Assembly: GCA_030604405.1 (NCBI GenBank)
Contig: JAUVVY010000012.1
Location: 38,103-102,102 of the forward strand
Origin: a bacterium
GTDB taxonomy: Bacteria; Armatimonadota; Zipacnadia; Zipacnadales; UBA11051
Reading direction: 5' to 3'
Length of the DNA: 64,000 bases
Below are positions 1 through 8,019 of the stretch, piece after piece; position 1 is the first letter of the stretch, and the number at the start of each line of letters is the position of its first letter. The translations under genes were made by a program, and so were the position numbers. The notes under the pieces are model-generated. The model was given only the letters and a program-made list of their open reading frames with translations, did not search any database and was not told the DNA's origin.

Positions 1-1179
1 GCGGAAATCGTCCGGCCCCAGAATACTCACACGGTTGGTGTCAGCCCCGAAGCCGGAACCAGGCTCCACGATACTGTTGGCAACGATCAAATCCAGCTTC
101 TTATCGGCCAGTTTCGCCGCTGCGTTGCTTACCACGTCCTGGCTTTCCGCCGCGAAGCCCACCACCATCTGCGGCCGCTGCGGGCTTGCGGCCACCCATT
201 TTACTGTATCGCGCGTCCGCCCCAGTTCCACGGTCAGTCTTTCTGCGGTCTTCTTAATCTTCTGCTCGGCGATCTCGGCGAAGGTGTAGTCAACCACTGC
301 CGCGGCCGCGATAAAGACATCAACGCCGGCGATGTTGTCCTGCACAGCGGCCAGCATCTCGGCCGCGCTGGCTACTTCAACAGTCTCAAATTCGCCGGCA
401 AAGCCGAGGGCTTCGGCGATCTGCTGCGACGCCCCGCTTATCAGCGTGACCTCCGCGCCGGCGGCGGCAGCCTGCTCGGCAAGTGCGTGGCCCATCTTGC
501 CTGACGAGGCGTTGCTCAGGAATCGCACCGGGTCCATGTACTCGCGCGTGGGACCGCCGGTAATAAGTACCTTGCGCCCGCGCAGGTCAATGCCCGGCGG
601 CTGCTGCTCCAGGAGCATTCTTTCGAGGCATGCAATAAGCTGCTGCGAACCGACCAGCCGCCCCTCGCCGACCGCACCGGACGCCAGAGCGCCATAGCAG
701 GGCCCGACTATCCAGCAGCCTCGCTCCCGCAGCTTGGCCACGTTGTCCTGCACCGCCGGCTTGTGCCACATCTCGCAGTTCATCGCCGGAGCAAATCCTA
801 CCGGACAGCTCGCAGCCATGATGCCGGCGGTTAGCAAGTCGTCGGCAATCCCGTTGGCCACCTTGCCCATGATGTTGGCCGTCGCCGGGCATACCAGTAA
901 CGCCTCGGCGAACTCCTGCAGCGATATGTGCGTGAGGGCGTCTTCTGCACGCTCGGCCCACATGTCGTATTCGACCGCAGCGCCCGTCAGCACGGAAAAC
1001 GTCAGCGGCGTGACGAACCTGGTGGCGTTTTCGGTCATCACCACGCGCACCTCGGCGCCGCGCTTTTTCAGCGCCGAGACCAGGCCGCATGTCTTGTATG
1101 CCGCAATCCCACCGCTTACACCGATGACGATTCTACGGCCCTCCAGCAGATCGTGCCCCACCTGGGGATACTCTGCCAT
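1..1179 (-). CDS. coaBC: CoaBC, bifunctional phosphopantothenoylcysteine decarboxylase/synthetase (3' end outside window)
   Basis: Reading leftward from an ATG at 1179 gives 393 uninterrupted codons to the window edge. The N-terminal CoaC flavoprotein half shows GVSGGIAAYK near residue 19, a histidine in LTHISL that fits the catalytic position, the substrate clamp PAMNCEMW, and ASGAVGEGRL. The CoaB half begins near residue 200 with KVLITGGPTREYMDPVRFLS and SSGKMG. The enzyme makes 4'-phosphopantetheine from phosphopantothenate and cysteine in coenzyme A synthesis, in the cytoplasm. Its start lies two bases after the gmk stop, so the two are co-transcribed. The last part of CoaB is missing only because the window ends. 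Confidence 0.95.
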   Translation of the reverse strand, partial: MAEYPQVGHDLLEGRRIVIGVSGGIAAYKTCGLVSALKKRGAEVRVVMTENATRFVTPLTFSVLTGAAVEYDMWAERAEDALTHISLQEFAEALLVCPATANIMGKVANGIADDLLTAGIMAASCPVGFAPAMNCEMWHKPAVQDNVAKLRERGCWIVGPCYGALASGAVGEGRLVGSQQLIACLERMLLEQQPPGIDLRGRKVLITGGPTREYMDPVRFLSNASSGKMGHALAEQAAAAGAEVTLISGASQQIAEALGFAGEFETVEVASAAEMLAAVQDNIAGVDVFIAAAAVVDYTFAEIAEQKIKKTAERLTVELGRTRDTVKWVAASPQRPQMVVGFAAESQDVVSNAAAKLADKKLDLIVANSIVEPGSGFGADTNRVSILGPDDFR

Positions 1180-1181
1180 CC

Positions 1182-1844
1182 TCAGTCCTCCTCCTGTGCT
1201 TCGACGTTGCTCAGCACCGTGAGCTTGTCGAACGGCAGCCTCGCCTGAAGCTGCCGCCATTGGGTCCTGTTCAGCCGACATCTTTCGGCTTCGAGGATTG
1301 CCTCAAGCTGCGTCACCGCGTCATCCAGATCGTCGTTCACCACAATGTATTCAAACATGCCTATATGCTTGAACTCTTTGCGGGCGCTGTCCAAGCGTCT
1401 GGCCGTCGCATCTTCCGACTCGGTGCTGCGCCCCTGTAGGCGTCGGACTAATTCCTCCCACGACGGCGGTGCGATAAATACCAACGCCGCCCGGCCGCCC
1501 ATGAGCTGCCGAACACTACGCGCGCCCTGGTAGTCTATCTCCAGGGTGATATCCGTCCCGGACGCAAGCGCCGCTTCGACCGGCCCGCGTGGGGTCCCGT
1601 ACCAGAGGTCCTGGTGCACCCGGGCGTATTCCAACAACTCGCCCGCCGCGATCATTCGCCTGAATTCCTGTAGGCTCACAAAGCGATATTCCCGGCCGTC
1701 CTGCTCACCGGGTCGTGGCTGCCGCGTCGTGCACGACACCGATCTGGCAACTTCGGAATGCCGGGCCAGCACGCGCTCGATCACGGTGCCTTTGCCCACA
1801 CCCGAAGGCCCTGATACGACCAGCAATACTCCGCTCTTACGCAC
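1182..1844 (-). CDS. gmk: Guanylate kinase
   Basis: This 220-residue protein converts GMP to GDP with ATP. The P-loop GPSGVGKGT lies at residues 11-19. It is followed by the GMP-binding stretch SCTTRQPRPGEQDG, by YGTP, and by the lid and core motif LEIDYQGA. Length and order match bacterial Gmk. The start is GTG, with a purine-rich GGAGAAAGGG a few bases upstream. It sits directly before coaBC, as in many bacteria. The rpoZ gene that often lies between them is absent. The C-terminal tail of about 15 residues is acidic and not conserved in the family. Confidence 0.96.
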   Translation of the reverse strand: MRKSGVLLVVSGPSGVGKGTVIERVLARHSEVARSVSCTTRQPRPGEQDGREYRFVSLQEFRRMIAAGELLEYARVHQDLWYGTPRGPVEAALASGTDITLEIDYQGARSVRQLMGGRAALVFIAPPSWEELVRRLQGRSTESEDATARRLDSARKEFKHIGMFEYIVVNDDLDDAVTQLEAILEAERCRLNRTQWRQLQARLPFDKLTVLSNVEAQEED

Positions 1845-1882
1845 TATCGGCCCTTTCTCCTATGCGGGACCTGCCGAAAGCT

Positions 1883-2887
1883 CTATAGCTCCGGAACTGC
1901 CATATCGCGCTGCCCGCTCTCAGCCGCCTCCTGGCCGGCCAGTGAAGCCATCTGCGCCCTGAAGCAATCCCCCATGCTCAGCCAGCGCTCGGTGCCGTTT
2001 TCCAGATGAGAGGCAAAATCCTCAAGCGGGCTGTCGAACTCAGTTGCCGCCTCGATCTCTACCGGCACATCGCCCTCGCCGGCCCGCTGCCAGATCAACT
2101 CCTCGCCGCAAAGATGCACGTGCCCCTCCGTACCCCACAGGAAAAACTGCCAGGGCGCAGGGGCTTTCTCAGGCGCCAGATACGAGCAATCCCCCATCAG
2201 CTTCGACCCGTTGCTCATCTCATAGACAATCTGGGCCGAATCCTGGAAAAACGGCGCCCAGTCGGCCCTGGCGTTCCATGCCTCGGCAGCGATGACCTTG
2301 ACAAACTCCAGCCCCGTCGTCCACCGCATCACATCCGTGCCGTGGATGAACAGGTCATTGATGGTGCCGCCGTGCTTGCCCTCTTCGAAGTACCACATCG
2401 GCCGCGAGCCGTAGGCAAGCGGGTGCTGAGCCAGGACGATGCCGGTGCAGAATTCCCCGATTCCGCCGTCGCGCACGATCCTGACCATGCTCTGGTAGCC
2501 GGCCCCATAGCGCATGGTCAGGGCGATCTGCACTTCCAAATCATTCTGCTCGCAAAGCTGCATTATCCGCTCCAACTCGTCCCGCTTGGTGCACATCGGC
2601 TTGTCGGTGATTACGTGCTTGCCGGCTTCGAGAGCTTGGATGGCGATCTTGCCGCGCTTGCCGTAATAGTCCACGCAGCACAGTACGTCGAAATCAACAT
2701 CGTCCATCATCTCGTCCATGGTCTCGTGGGTGATTTCCACGCCCAGTGGCTCGACGAATGCCGCCCGCGCCTGCACGTCTTCTTCAACTGCTGCAACTAT
2801 CTCGACGTAGTCCAGCTCCTGTGCCGTCTGATAGACGCTGGCCACGTGTCCATGTCTGAAACCAACACACGCGATGCGCAATGACAT
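1883..2887 (-). CDS. Gfo/Idh/MocA family oxidoreductase
   Basis: The protein has 334 residues and an N-terminal Rossmann fold (IACVGFRHGHVASVY, a variant of the usual GxGxxG). The family motif appears as HVITDKPM near residue 95, with Asp in place of the usual Glu of EKP. The C-terminal half is the alpha/beta dimerisation and substrate domain. Family members oxidise or reduce sugars or inositols with NAD(P). The substrate cannot be read from the sequence. The ATG has GAAGGGAGC about 9 bases upstream. It ends 38 bases before gmk and may be in the same transcript, although it has no obvious link to gmk or coaBC. Confidence 0.85.
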   Translation of the reverse strand: MSLRIACVGFRHGHVASVYQTAQELDYVEIVAAVEEDVQARAAFVEPLGVEITHETMDEMMDDVDFDVLCCVDYYGKRGKIAIQALEAGKHVITDKPMCTKRDELERIMQLCEQNDLEVQIALTMRYGAGYQSMVRIVRDGGIGEFCTGIVLAQHPLAYGSRPMWYFEEGKHGGTINDLFIHGTDVMRWTTGLEFVKVIAAEAWNARADWAPFFQDSAQIVYEMSNGSKLMGDCSYLAPEKAPAPWQFFLWGTEGHVHLCGEELIWQRAGEGDVPVEIEAATEFDSPLEDFASHLENGTERWLSMGDCFRAQMASLAGQEAAESGQRDMAVPEL

Positions 2888-3057
2888 AACAAAAAGCTCC
2901 CTTCAGTTCACGTCCGACTCAGGCCTTCAGCCCTCGAGCGCCACTTCTTCGACACCAGGGGATACAAGGATACCGCGAGGGCGTTGCTGGGTCAAGGTGC
3001 TGATGTAGGCAAGCGTCACCCCGGCCGGGCAGCTCACTGATGTCCGTTACGCGGGGT

Positions 3058-4983
3058 CTAGATGGTCCTCGCCGCGTTGGCGCCCTCGTAGATTGCCGCC
3101 TGCATGTGCCGCGGCTTGGATGCGTCGCCTACGACCAGCGGCTCATGCCCCACCGCCCGTAGCTCCTCAACCAGCTCTGTTACCGGCTCGCGACCCACGG
3201 CCACAACCACGCTGCCCACCTCAAAGGTCTTTTCCTCGCCGTTGACAACGGCGGTGACCTGTCCACGACCGGCCGCAATTACCTCCGCGCCCGTAGTCAG
3301 TTGCACTCCCAGCTCTTCGAGAGCTTGCAGTAGGAAGGTCCGGGCGCCGCCCGCAACGCCGCCAGCCATCGCCTCGCTCTTTTCGAATATGATGACTTCT
3401 TTGCCGCCTTCAGCCAGCAGGTGCGCGGCGTTGGTCCCGCTCACATCGCCACCGATAATCGCCACCGGCTGCTGCAGTTCTGCTGCGCCGGCCAGTACGT
3501 CATCCGCGCTGACAAACTCGTCGTCCCACTGACCGGGCAGTGAGGCAAGATCACGCGGCCGCGCTCCGGTGGCAATGATGACGGTGTCGAACTCGCCGGC
3601 CGCCGCGAACTCAGCCGTAACTTCCTCGCCCAGGTGCACATCCACCTCGGTATTCGCTATCTGGTCGGTCAGATATTCGATCGGGCGCTCAAGTTCCTGC
3701 TTACCCGGTGCGGCCGCGGCCAGCCAGAACGCCCCGCCCAGCCGGTCGCTTTTCTCGCACAGGGTCACATCATGCCCGCGCAGCGAGGCAGTCAGCGCCG
3801 CCTGCATGCCGGCTGGCCCGCCGCCTGCCACCAGCACGCGTTTCCGCTGTGTAGCCGGTGGCCCGGCCGGCCAGTCCGGCCAGTCGTTTTCGCGCCCGGT
3901 GTACGGGTTGATGGCGCACTGCACCTGCCCATCGGAGAACGACCGCTCCTGGCAGCCCTGGCCGCACAGGTAGCAGGGGATGATGTCATCCGCGCGGCCT
4001 GTTTGCAGCTTCTTGACAATTTCGGGGTCCGTCAGCGCCTGCCGGCCCATTGCGATCAGGTCACAGACGCCGTCGGCGATGGCCTGCTCGGCCAGTTCCG
4101 CCCTGTTGATATTACCCACGCCGATTACCGGCACTTCAACTACTTCCTTCACTCCCGCCGCCAGCGGCAGCAGGTGCCCCGGGGTCACATAGTACGGCAC
4201 CGAGGCCATGGCCGAGCCGGTCGAGACATGAATCATCGCATAGCCGTACGATTCCAGAATCGGAGCGACTTTTTGCATCTCCTCCAGGTGCATCCCCTCC
4301 TCGACATACTCCTCAGCCGACACGCGGCACCAGACCGGGAGTTCAGGCCCGCAGTACTTTCTGATCGAGGCGATGACCTCCTTGCCAAATCGTGTGCGCC
4401 GCTGTATGTCACCACCCCATTGGTCATCGCGGCAGTTCAGCCACGGCGACAGAAACGAATTCCCGAGATAGCCGTGGGCCATGTGCACTTCGACCCCATC
4501 CATGCCGGCTTCCTGGCAGCGCCGGGCGGCCTTTCCGAATGCCTCGACGACCTCCCAGATCTCGTCCTCGGTCATTTCGCGGGCCACGCGACGGTCGCGA
4601 CCGGCGGAACATTCCGAGGCCGACAGACACTCTTGTCCAATTACCTCCGGACTCGCCTGTCGCCCGCCGTGCTGGAGCTGCATGGCAATCCGCCCGCCGG
4701 CCTGATGCACTGCCGCCGTCAGCCGCGCCCAGCCCTCGGTCTGCTCATCCGAATAGACCCCCGGCATCGTCGGGCCGGTCAGCCCCAGCGGATGCACCGC
4801 CGAATGTTCGATGATGTTCAGCGCCATCCCGCCCCGTGCCCGGGCCACATGGTAGGCGATCAGCCGTGGTGTCACCCGGTGCTGTGTATCCGCGTAGCCG
4901 CTCCCCATCGGCGCCATGACCAGACGGTTCGGCAGCTTGAGAGCCCCGACCTGAATCGGCTCCAAGATATGCTCGTATGCCAC
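3058..4983 (-). CDS. NADH:flavin oxidoreductase, 2,4-dienoyl-CoA reductase-like (FMN, 4Fe-4S, FAD)
   Basis: From a GTG at 4983, with GAGGTGG 8 bases upstream, the protein has 641 residues beginning VAYEHILEPIQVG, which is where the family normally starts. The open frame extends upstream to 5160, but that extension has no family features. The N-terminal half is an Old-Yellow-Enzyme TIM barrel (NRLVMAPM; HMAHGYLGNSFLSP). A cluster motif C-x2-C-x3-C-x11-C starts at CYLCGQGC. An FAD domain (AGGGPAGMQAA) and an NAD(P) domain (IIGGDVSG) follow. Relatives reduce enoate-type double bonds. The substrate is unknown. It is divergent from an Fe-S aldo-keto reductase, which suggests a shared redox role. 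Confidence 0.88.
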   Translation of the reverse strand: MAYEHILEPIQVGALKLPNRLVMAPMGSGYADTQHRVTPRLIAYHVARARGGMALNIIEHSAVHPLGLTGPTMPGVYSDEQTEGWARLTAAVHQAGGRIAMQLQHGGRQASPEVIGQECLSASECSAGRDRRVAREMTEDEIWEVVEAFGKAARRCQEAGMDGVEVHMAHGYLGNSFLSPWLNCRDDQWGGDIQRRTRFGKEVIASIRKYCGPELPVWCRVSAEEYVEEGMHLEEMQKVAPILESYGYAMIHVSTGSAMASVPYYVTPGHLLPLAAGVKEVVEVPVIGVGNINRAELAEQAIADGVCDLIAMGRQALTDPEIVKKLQTGRADDIIPCYLCGQGCQERSFSDGQVQCAINPYTGRENDWPDWPAGPPATQRKRVLVAGGGPAGMQAALTASLRGHDVTLCEKSDRLGGAFWLAAAAPGKQELERPIEYLTDQIANTEVDVHLGEEVTAEFAAAGEFDTVIIATGARPRDLASLPGQWDDEFVSADDVLAGAAELQQPVAIIGGDVSGTNAAHLLAEGGKEVIIFEKSEAMAGGVAGGARTFLLQALEELGVQLTTGAEVIAAGRGQVTAVVNGEEKTFEVGSVVVAVGREPVTELVEELRAVGHEPLVVGDASKPRHMQAAIYEGANAARTI

Positions 4984-5092
4984 AAGTACCACCTCGAATT
5001 GCAATTCTACATTCGCGCGTAAAGCAGTGTTGTTTAGTCTTCGTGTTAGGACAGCATATTCCTGCCCCGCTTTCCTATCTTGCAGGAAATCA

Positions 5093-5121
5093 TTGCCCTG
5101 ATGTCGAATGAGTCCTATAGT
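5093..5121 (+). promoter_or_regulatory. Probable sigma-70 promoter of the aldo-keto reductase gene
   Basis: TTGCCC (5093-5098) and TATAGT (5116-5121) are separated by 17 bases. Transcription would start near 5128, leaving a leader of about 53 bases before the GTG at 5181. The -35 box is imperfect. The element lies in the space between two divergent genes. Confidence 0.5.
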
Positions 5122-5180
5122 TTGCACAACACCGCCCGGCTTACTCGGACGAGAATTCACGTTTAGAGGAAGTGTGTATC

Positions 5181-6290
5181 GTGCAGTATCGTGAATACGG
5201 AACTACCGGAGAAAAGCTTTCTGCTCTGGGCTTTGGCGCTATGCGCCTGCCCGATGATGACGATTATGGAATCGAGGTGATGCGCAGGAGTTTCGAGCTG
5301 GGCGTCAACTACATTGACACCGCCTCCGGCTATACCACAGGCACCGACGAATCCAGCGAGGTAGTCGTCGGCAGGGCGCTCAAGGGCTGGCGCGATAAGG
5401 TCAAGCTCGCCACCAAGAACCCCAAGTACGCAGCACCAGCAACCGCCGATGACTGGTGGGCGAACCTGGAGCAATCCCTCGAGCGTCTCGACACCGACCA
5501 CATAGATTTCTACAAGGTGTGCCACTTCTTGAGCCTGGAGGCTTTCGAAGATAATGTCCGGCCCAACCTCTGGGACACGATAATGAAGGCCAAAGACCAG
5601 GGCATCTTCACCTACACCTGCTTCTCATCCCATGACACGCCCGAAAACATCATGACGCTCATAAACACCGGTCTCTTCGACGGCATGTTGGTGCAGTACA
5701 ACCTCCTCGACCGCGCCAACGAGGAGGCCATCGCCCTGGCCGCCGAAAAGGGCATGGGTGTGGAGATCATGGGCCCGATCGGTGGTGGGCGGCTGGGCCT
5801 TGCCTCGGCCCAGCTCCAGGGCGTGCTTGACGATGTCGCATCCACGCCCGACCTGGCGCTGCGCTTCGTCCTCAGCAACCCTAACATCTCCCTCGCGCTG
5901 TCCGGCATGAACACATTGGATATGGTCGAGGAGAATTGCGCCTCCGCGTCGCGCGAGGAGCCGCTGACAGACCAGGAGCGCGAGCAAGTGTTGGCTGCGG
6001 TCAAGGAAAACGAGCGGCTCTCGGAGCTGTACTGTACGGGCTGCGATTACTGCATGCCTTGCCAGGAGAGCGTGGGCATCCCGCAGGCGTTCGCGGCGAT
6101 GAATCTGCACAAGGTCTGGGGGCTGACCGAACTGGCCAAGCAGAACTATGCCCGGTTGGGGCCGGACCACAAAGATGGGTTACTGCAGGCGGATGCTTGC
6201 GTCGAGTGCGGGGAGTGCGAGGGCAAGTGTCCGCAGAACCTCCCCATCATCGAGCAGCTCGCCGAGACCCACGCAGCCCTCGGCGAGTGA
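5181..6290 (+). CDS. Aldo-keto reductase with C-terminal 4Fe-4S domain
   Basis: The 369-residue protein starts at a GTG (MQYREYGTTGEKLSALGFG), with AGAGGA about 10 bases upstream. An upstream GTG at 5172 would sit almost on that ribosome site and is less likely. The aldo-keto reductase residues are visible: Asp and Tyr in IDTASGY, Lys in LATKNP and His in KVCHFL. The last 90 residues hold two cysteine sets, CTGCDYCMPC and CVECGECEGKCP, typical of the ferredoxin-like extension of this subfamily. It is an NAD(P)H-dependent carbonyl reductase with an added electron-transfer module. The substrate is unknown. Confidence 0.9.
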   Translation: MQYREYGTTGEKLSALGFGAMRLPDDDDYGIEVMRRSFELGVNYIDTASGYTTGTDESSEVVVGRALKGWRDKVKLATKNPKYAAPATADDWWANLEQSLERLDTDHIDFYKVCHFLSLEAFEDNVRPNLWDTIMKAKDQGIFTYTCFSSHDTPENIMTLINTGLFDGMLVQYNLLDRANEEAIALAAEKGMGVEIMGPIGGGRLGLASAQLQGVLDDVASTPDLALRFVLSNPNISLALSGMNTLDMVEENCASASREEPLTDQEREQVLAAVKENERLSELYCTGCDYCMPCQESVGIPQAFAAMNLHKVWGLTELAKQNYARLGPDHKDGLLQADACVECGECEGKCPQNLPIIEQLAETHAALGE

Positions 6291-6329
6291 CCTGGACAGA
6301 TCATCGCCCGCCTCCGCCATGCCAAATGG

Positions 6330-6412
6330 CATCGCGTAGGTCGGGCTTTCCAAGAGTTATCCCGTGGGTCGGGCATCCTGCCCGACTCCATTGCCGTTGC
6401 CCCGTATGGACG
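6330..6412. repeat. Compound hairpin repeat (GTCGGGCA family) between convergent genes
   Basis: A CGTAGGTCGGGC half-unit, a short AT-rich spacer, then CCGTGGGTCGGGCATCCTG with its complement: GTCGGGCATCCTGCCCGAC at 6368-6386 is an 8-bp perfect stem with a 3-base loop. A TTGCCGTTGCC tail follows. The same layout recurs at 52546-52640. It sits between two convergent genes and could end transcription from both sides. Confidence 0.75.
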
Positions 6413-6424
6413 GCCCGCTCAGGA

Positions 6425-7564
6425 TCAGGGCGCTACCGTCTCCAGACCGGCCATTAAGCGTTGCGCCACCGACGCCCACGAGAAGTCGTCTATTGCTCGC
6501 TTGCGGCCCAGCTTGCCCAGCATTTCCGCATAATCCCGGTCCTCCAGCAGCCTGATTAGCGCGTTAGCCACGGCTTCAGGATCACGCGGCGGCACCAGCA
6601 GCCCCGACTCCCGGTCCCCTACCGCCTCAGGGATGCCCCCGGTCCGGGTGCCGATTACCGGCGTACCGCAGGCATTGGCTTCCAGGAAGCTGAGGCCGAA
6701 GCCCTCGGCGGGATGGCCCAGCAGGTCAAAGCTGGCTAGTATCATGACCTCGGCCATCGTGTAGAATTGGCGCAATTGCTCCAGCGGCACCTGGCCGGCG
6801 AAGACTACTCGTTGCTCTACTTTGTAGGCCCGCGCGTACTTTTCAAGCCGCTGCCGGTACGGGCCCTCGCCCACTATCACGTACTTCACCTCCGGCACCT
6901 CCTCGGCGACTATCGCTAGCGCCTCCAGCACATATCTGTGGCCCTTGTGCGCGGCCAGGCGCGACACGGTGCATATCACTCGCACGTCTTCGAGGCCAAG
7001 TTGCTTGCGCAGTTTCTCCGCACCCTCGATGTCGGGGTAAAACTGCTCGGCGTCGAGCCCGGTGCCCAATCGGTAGATATTGACCCGCGCCACACCCATT
7101 TTCCGCAACTGCTTCACCGTAAAGCCGCTGATGGCAAAGATGATGTCACAGTTGCCAAGAACATGCTTCTGCATCCCCCACTTGACGAGGTTGAGCCCGT
7201 GCAGGGCGAATTCGCGGTCATAGCCGATCATTGCGCTGACGCCGCCGATGCTACGGGCCGCCTGGAGTGCCGCCGGGCCTTCGGGGAACCACTTGGTCGC
7301 CACGACGGCTGTCTCGGCACTGCCGCCGGCCAGCTCCACCGCGGCTGCTTCCATCTGCTGCCAGACCTGCCGTTTGCCGCCGCCTGCCACGCGCAGGACT
7401 TCGTAGCTCGCCGCCGCGTCGAACTGCTGGCTTTGCGGCTGCGCTGTGGCGACCACGTGCACATCCGCGCCGGCGTTGGCCAAGGCCTTGACGAGCGAGG
7501 CTACGTACTGCTGAATCCCTCCGAGGCAGGGCGGGAAATCCGCAGCTAGCAGGATTATTTTCAT
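6425..7564 (-). CDS. Glycosyltransferase family 4 (GT-B fold)
   Basis: The 379-residue protein begins MKIILLAADFPPCLGGIQQY, the typical N-terminal glycine loop of GT4 enzymes. The C-terminal nucleotide-sugar domain shows VSRLAAHKGH, IVGEGPYRQRL and the E-x7-E motif in EGFGLSFLE, followed by ACGTPVIGTRTGGIPE. It transfers a sugar from a nucleotide or lipid donor, probably at the cytoplasmic membrane face in polysaccharide or glycolipid synthesis. There are no membrane segments. It is not in an obvious polysaccharide cluster. The downstream side carries a hairpin repeat. Confidence 0.92.
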   Translation of the reverse strand: MKIILLAADFPPCLGGIQQYVASLVKALANAGADVHVVATAQPQSQQFDAAASYEVLRVAGGGKRQVWQQMEAAAVELAGGSAETAVVATKWFPEGPAALQAARSIGGVSAMIGYDREFALHGLNLVKWGMQKHVLGNCDIIFAISGFTVKQLRKMGVARVNIYRLGTGLDAEQFYPDIEGAEKLRKQLGLEDVRVICTVSRLAAHKGHRYVLEALAIVAEEVPEVKYVIVGEGPYRQRLEKYARAYKVEQRVVFAGQVPLEQLRQFYTMAEVMILASFDLLGHPAEGFGLSFLEANACGTPVIGTRTGGIPEAVGDRESGLLVPPRDPEAVANALIRLLEDRDYAEMLGKLGRKRAIDDFSWASVAQRLMAGLETVAP

Positions 7565-7632
7565 TTCATTTGCTTCCCGCTGTCCAAATCTCTTACCATA
7601 TCGGCGAAACTCTATTACGCGAAGGAAACTCC

Positions 7633-7785
7633 ATGTTCGATGCAGACAAGATTGCAGACGAGTTGTGCGAATTCGTGCGCATAGACAGCCTTTCCGGGCG
7701 CAAATTGAACGTGGCTCAACTGCTCAGCCAACGCCTGGAAGAGCTCGGGTTATCTTCCACGGAGGTGCGGAGTTACCTCCAATGA
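7633..7785 (+). pseudogene. Truncated N-terminus of an M20-type metallopeptidase
   Basis: An ATG at 7633, with GAAGGAAA 5 bases upstream, opens a 50-codon frame. Its sequence, ADELCEFVRIDSLSGRKL and QRLEELGL, matches the first helix and strand of M20 peptidases such as peptidase T-like enzymes. It then stops. None of the zinc-binding or catalytic residues follow in any frame before the next gene. The good ribosome site suggests an intact gene was recently cut short. It lies divergent from the glycosyltransferase. Confidence 0.55.
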
Positions 7786-8019
7786 TTGGAATACGTCGTT
7801 GCAACTCGTTGCCACAACGGCGTTGAAAAAGCACCAGATGTGGCCGGCTTGAACCCCAGAGGAGGATTCGTCACGCCTGCGGAAATAATACAAGCACATG
7901 TTCCAGCTTTCAGCCCAACGCTCAACACATTTTGGGATGTCTTACGCAGCGCGAGGGGCGGCGTTTCAACGGAGGAAGCTACGAATCGGTAAGACAGCCT
8001 CGCCGCGGAGGAACGCTTC
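7786..8019. other. Intergenic stretch without a recognised gene
   Basis: No family resemblance was found here. A 68-codon frame beginning with TTG at 7786 is open up to 7992, but it has no ribosome site and no recognisable motif. It may be scrambled sequence left by the event that cut off the peptidase gene. The ribosome site of the next gene lies at 8007-8013. Confidence 0.5.

Noticed and set aside
3634..5022. Long open frame (462 codons) opposite the flavin oxidoreductase gene
   Set aside because: It mirrors the codon pattern of a well-supported gene on the other strand, has no ribosome site, and shows no family motif.
7786..7992. 68-codon frame after the broken peptidase
   Set aside because: TTG start without ribosome site and no recognisable motif; kept only as a note on the gap.
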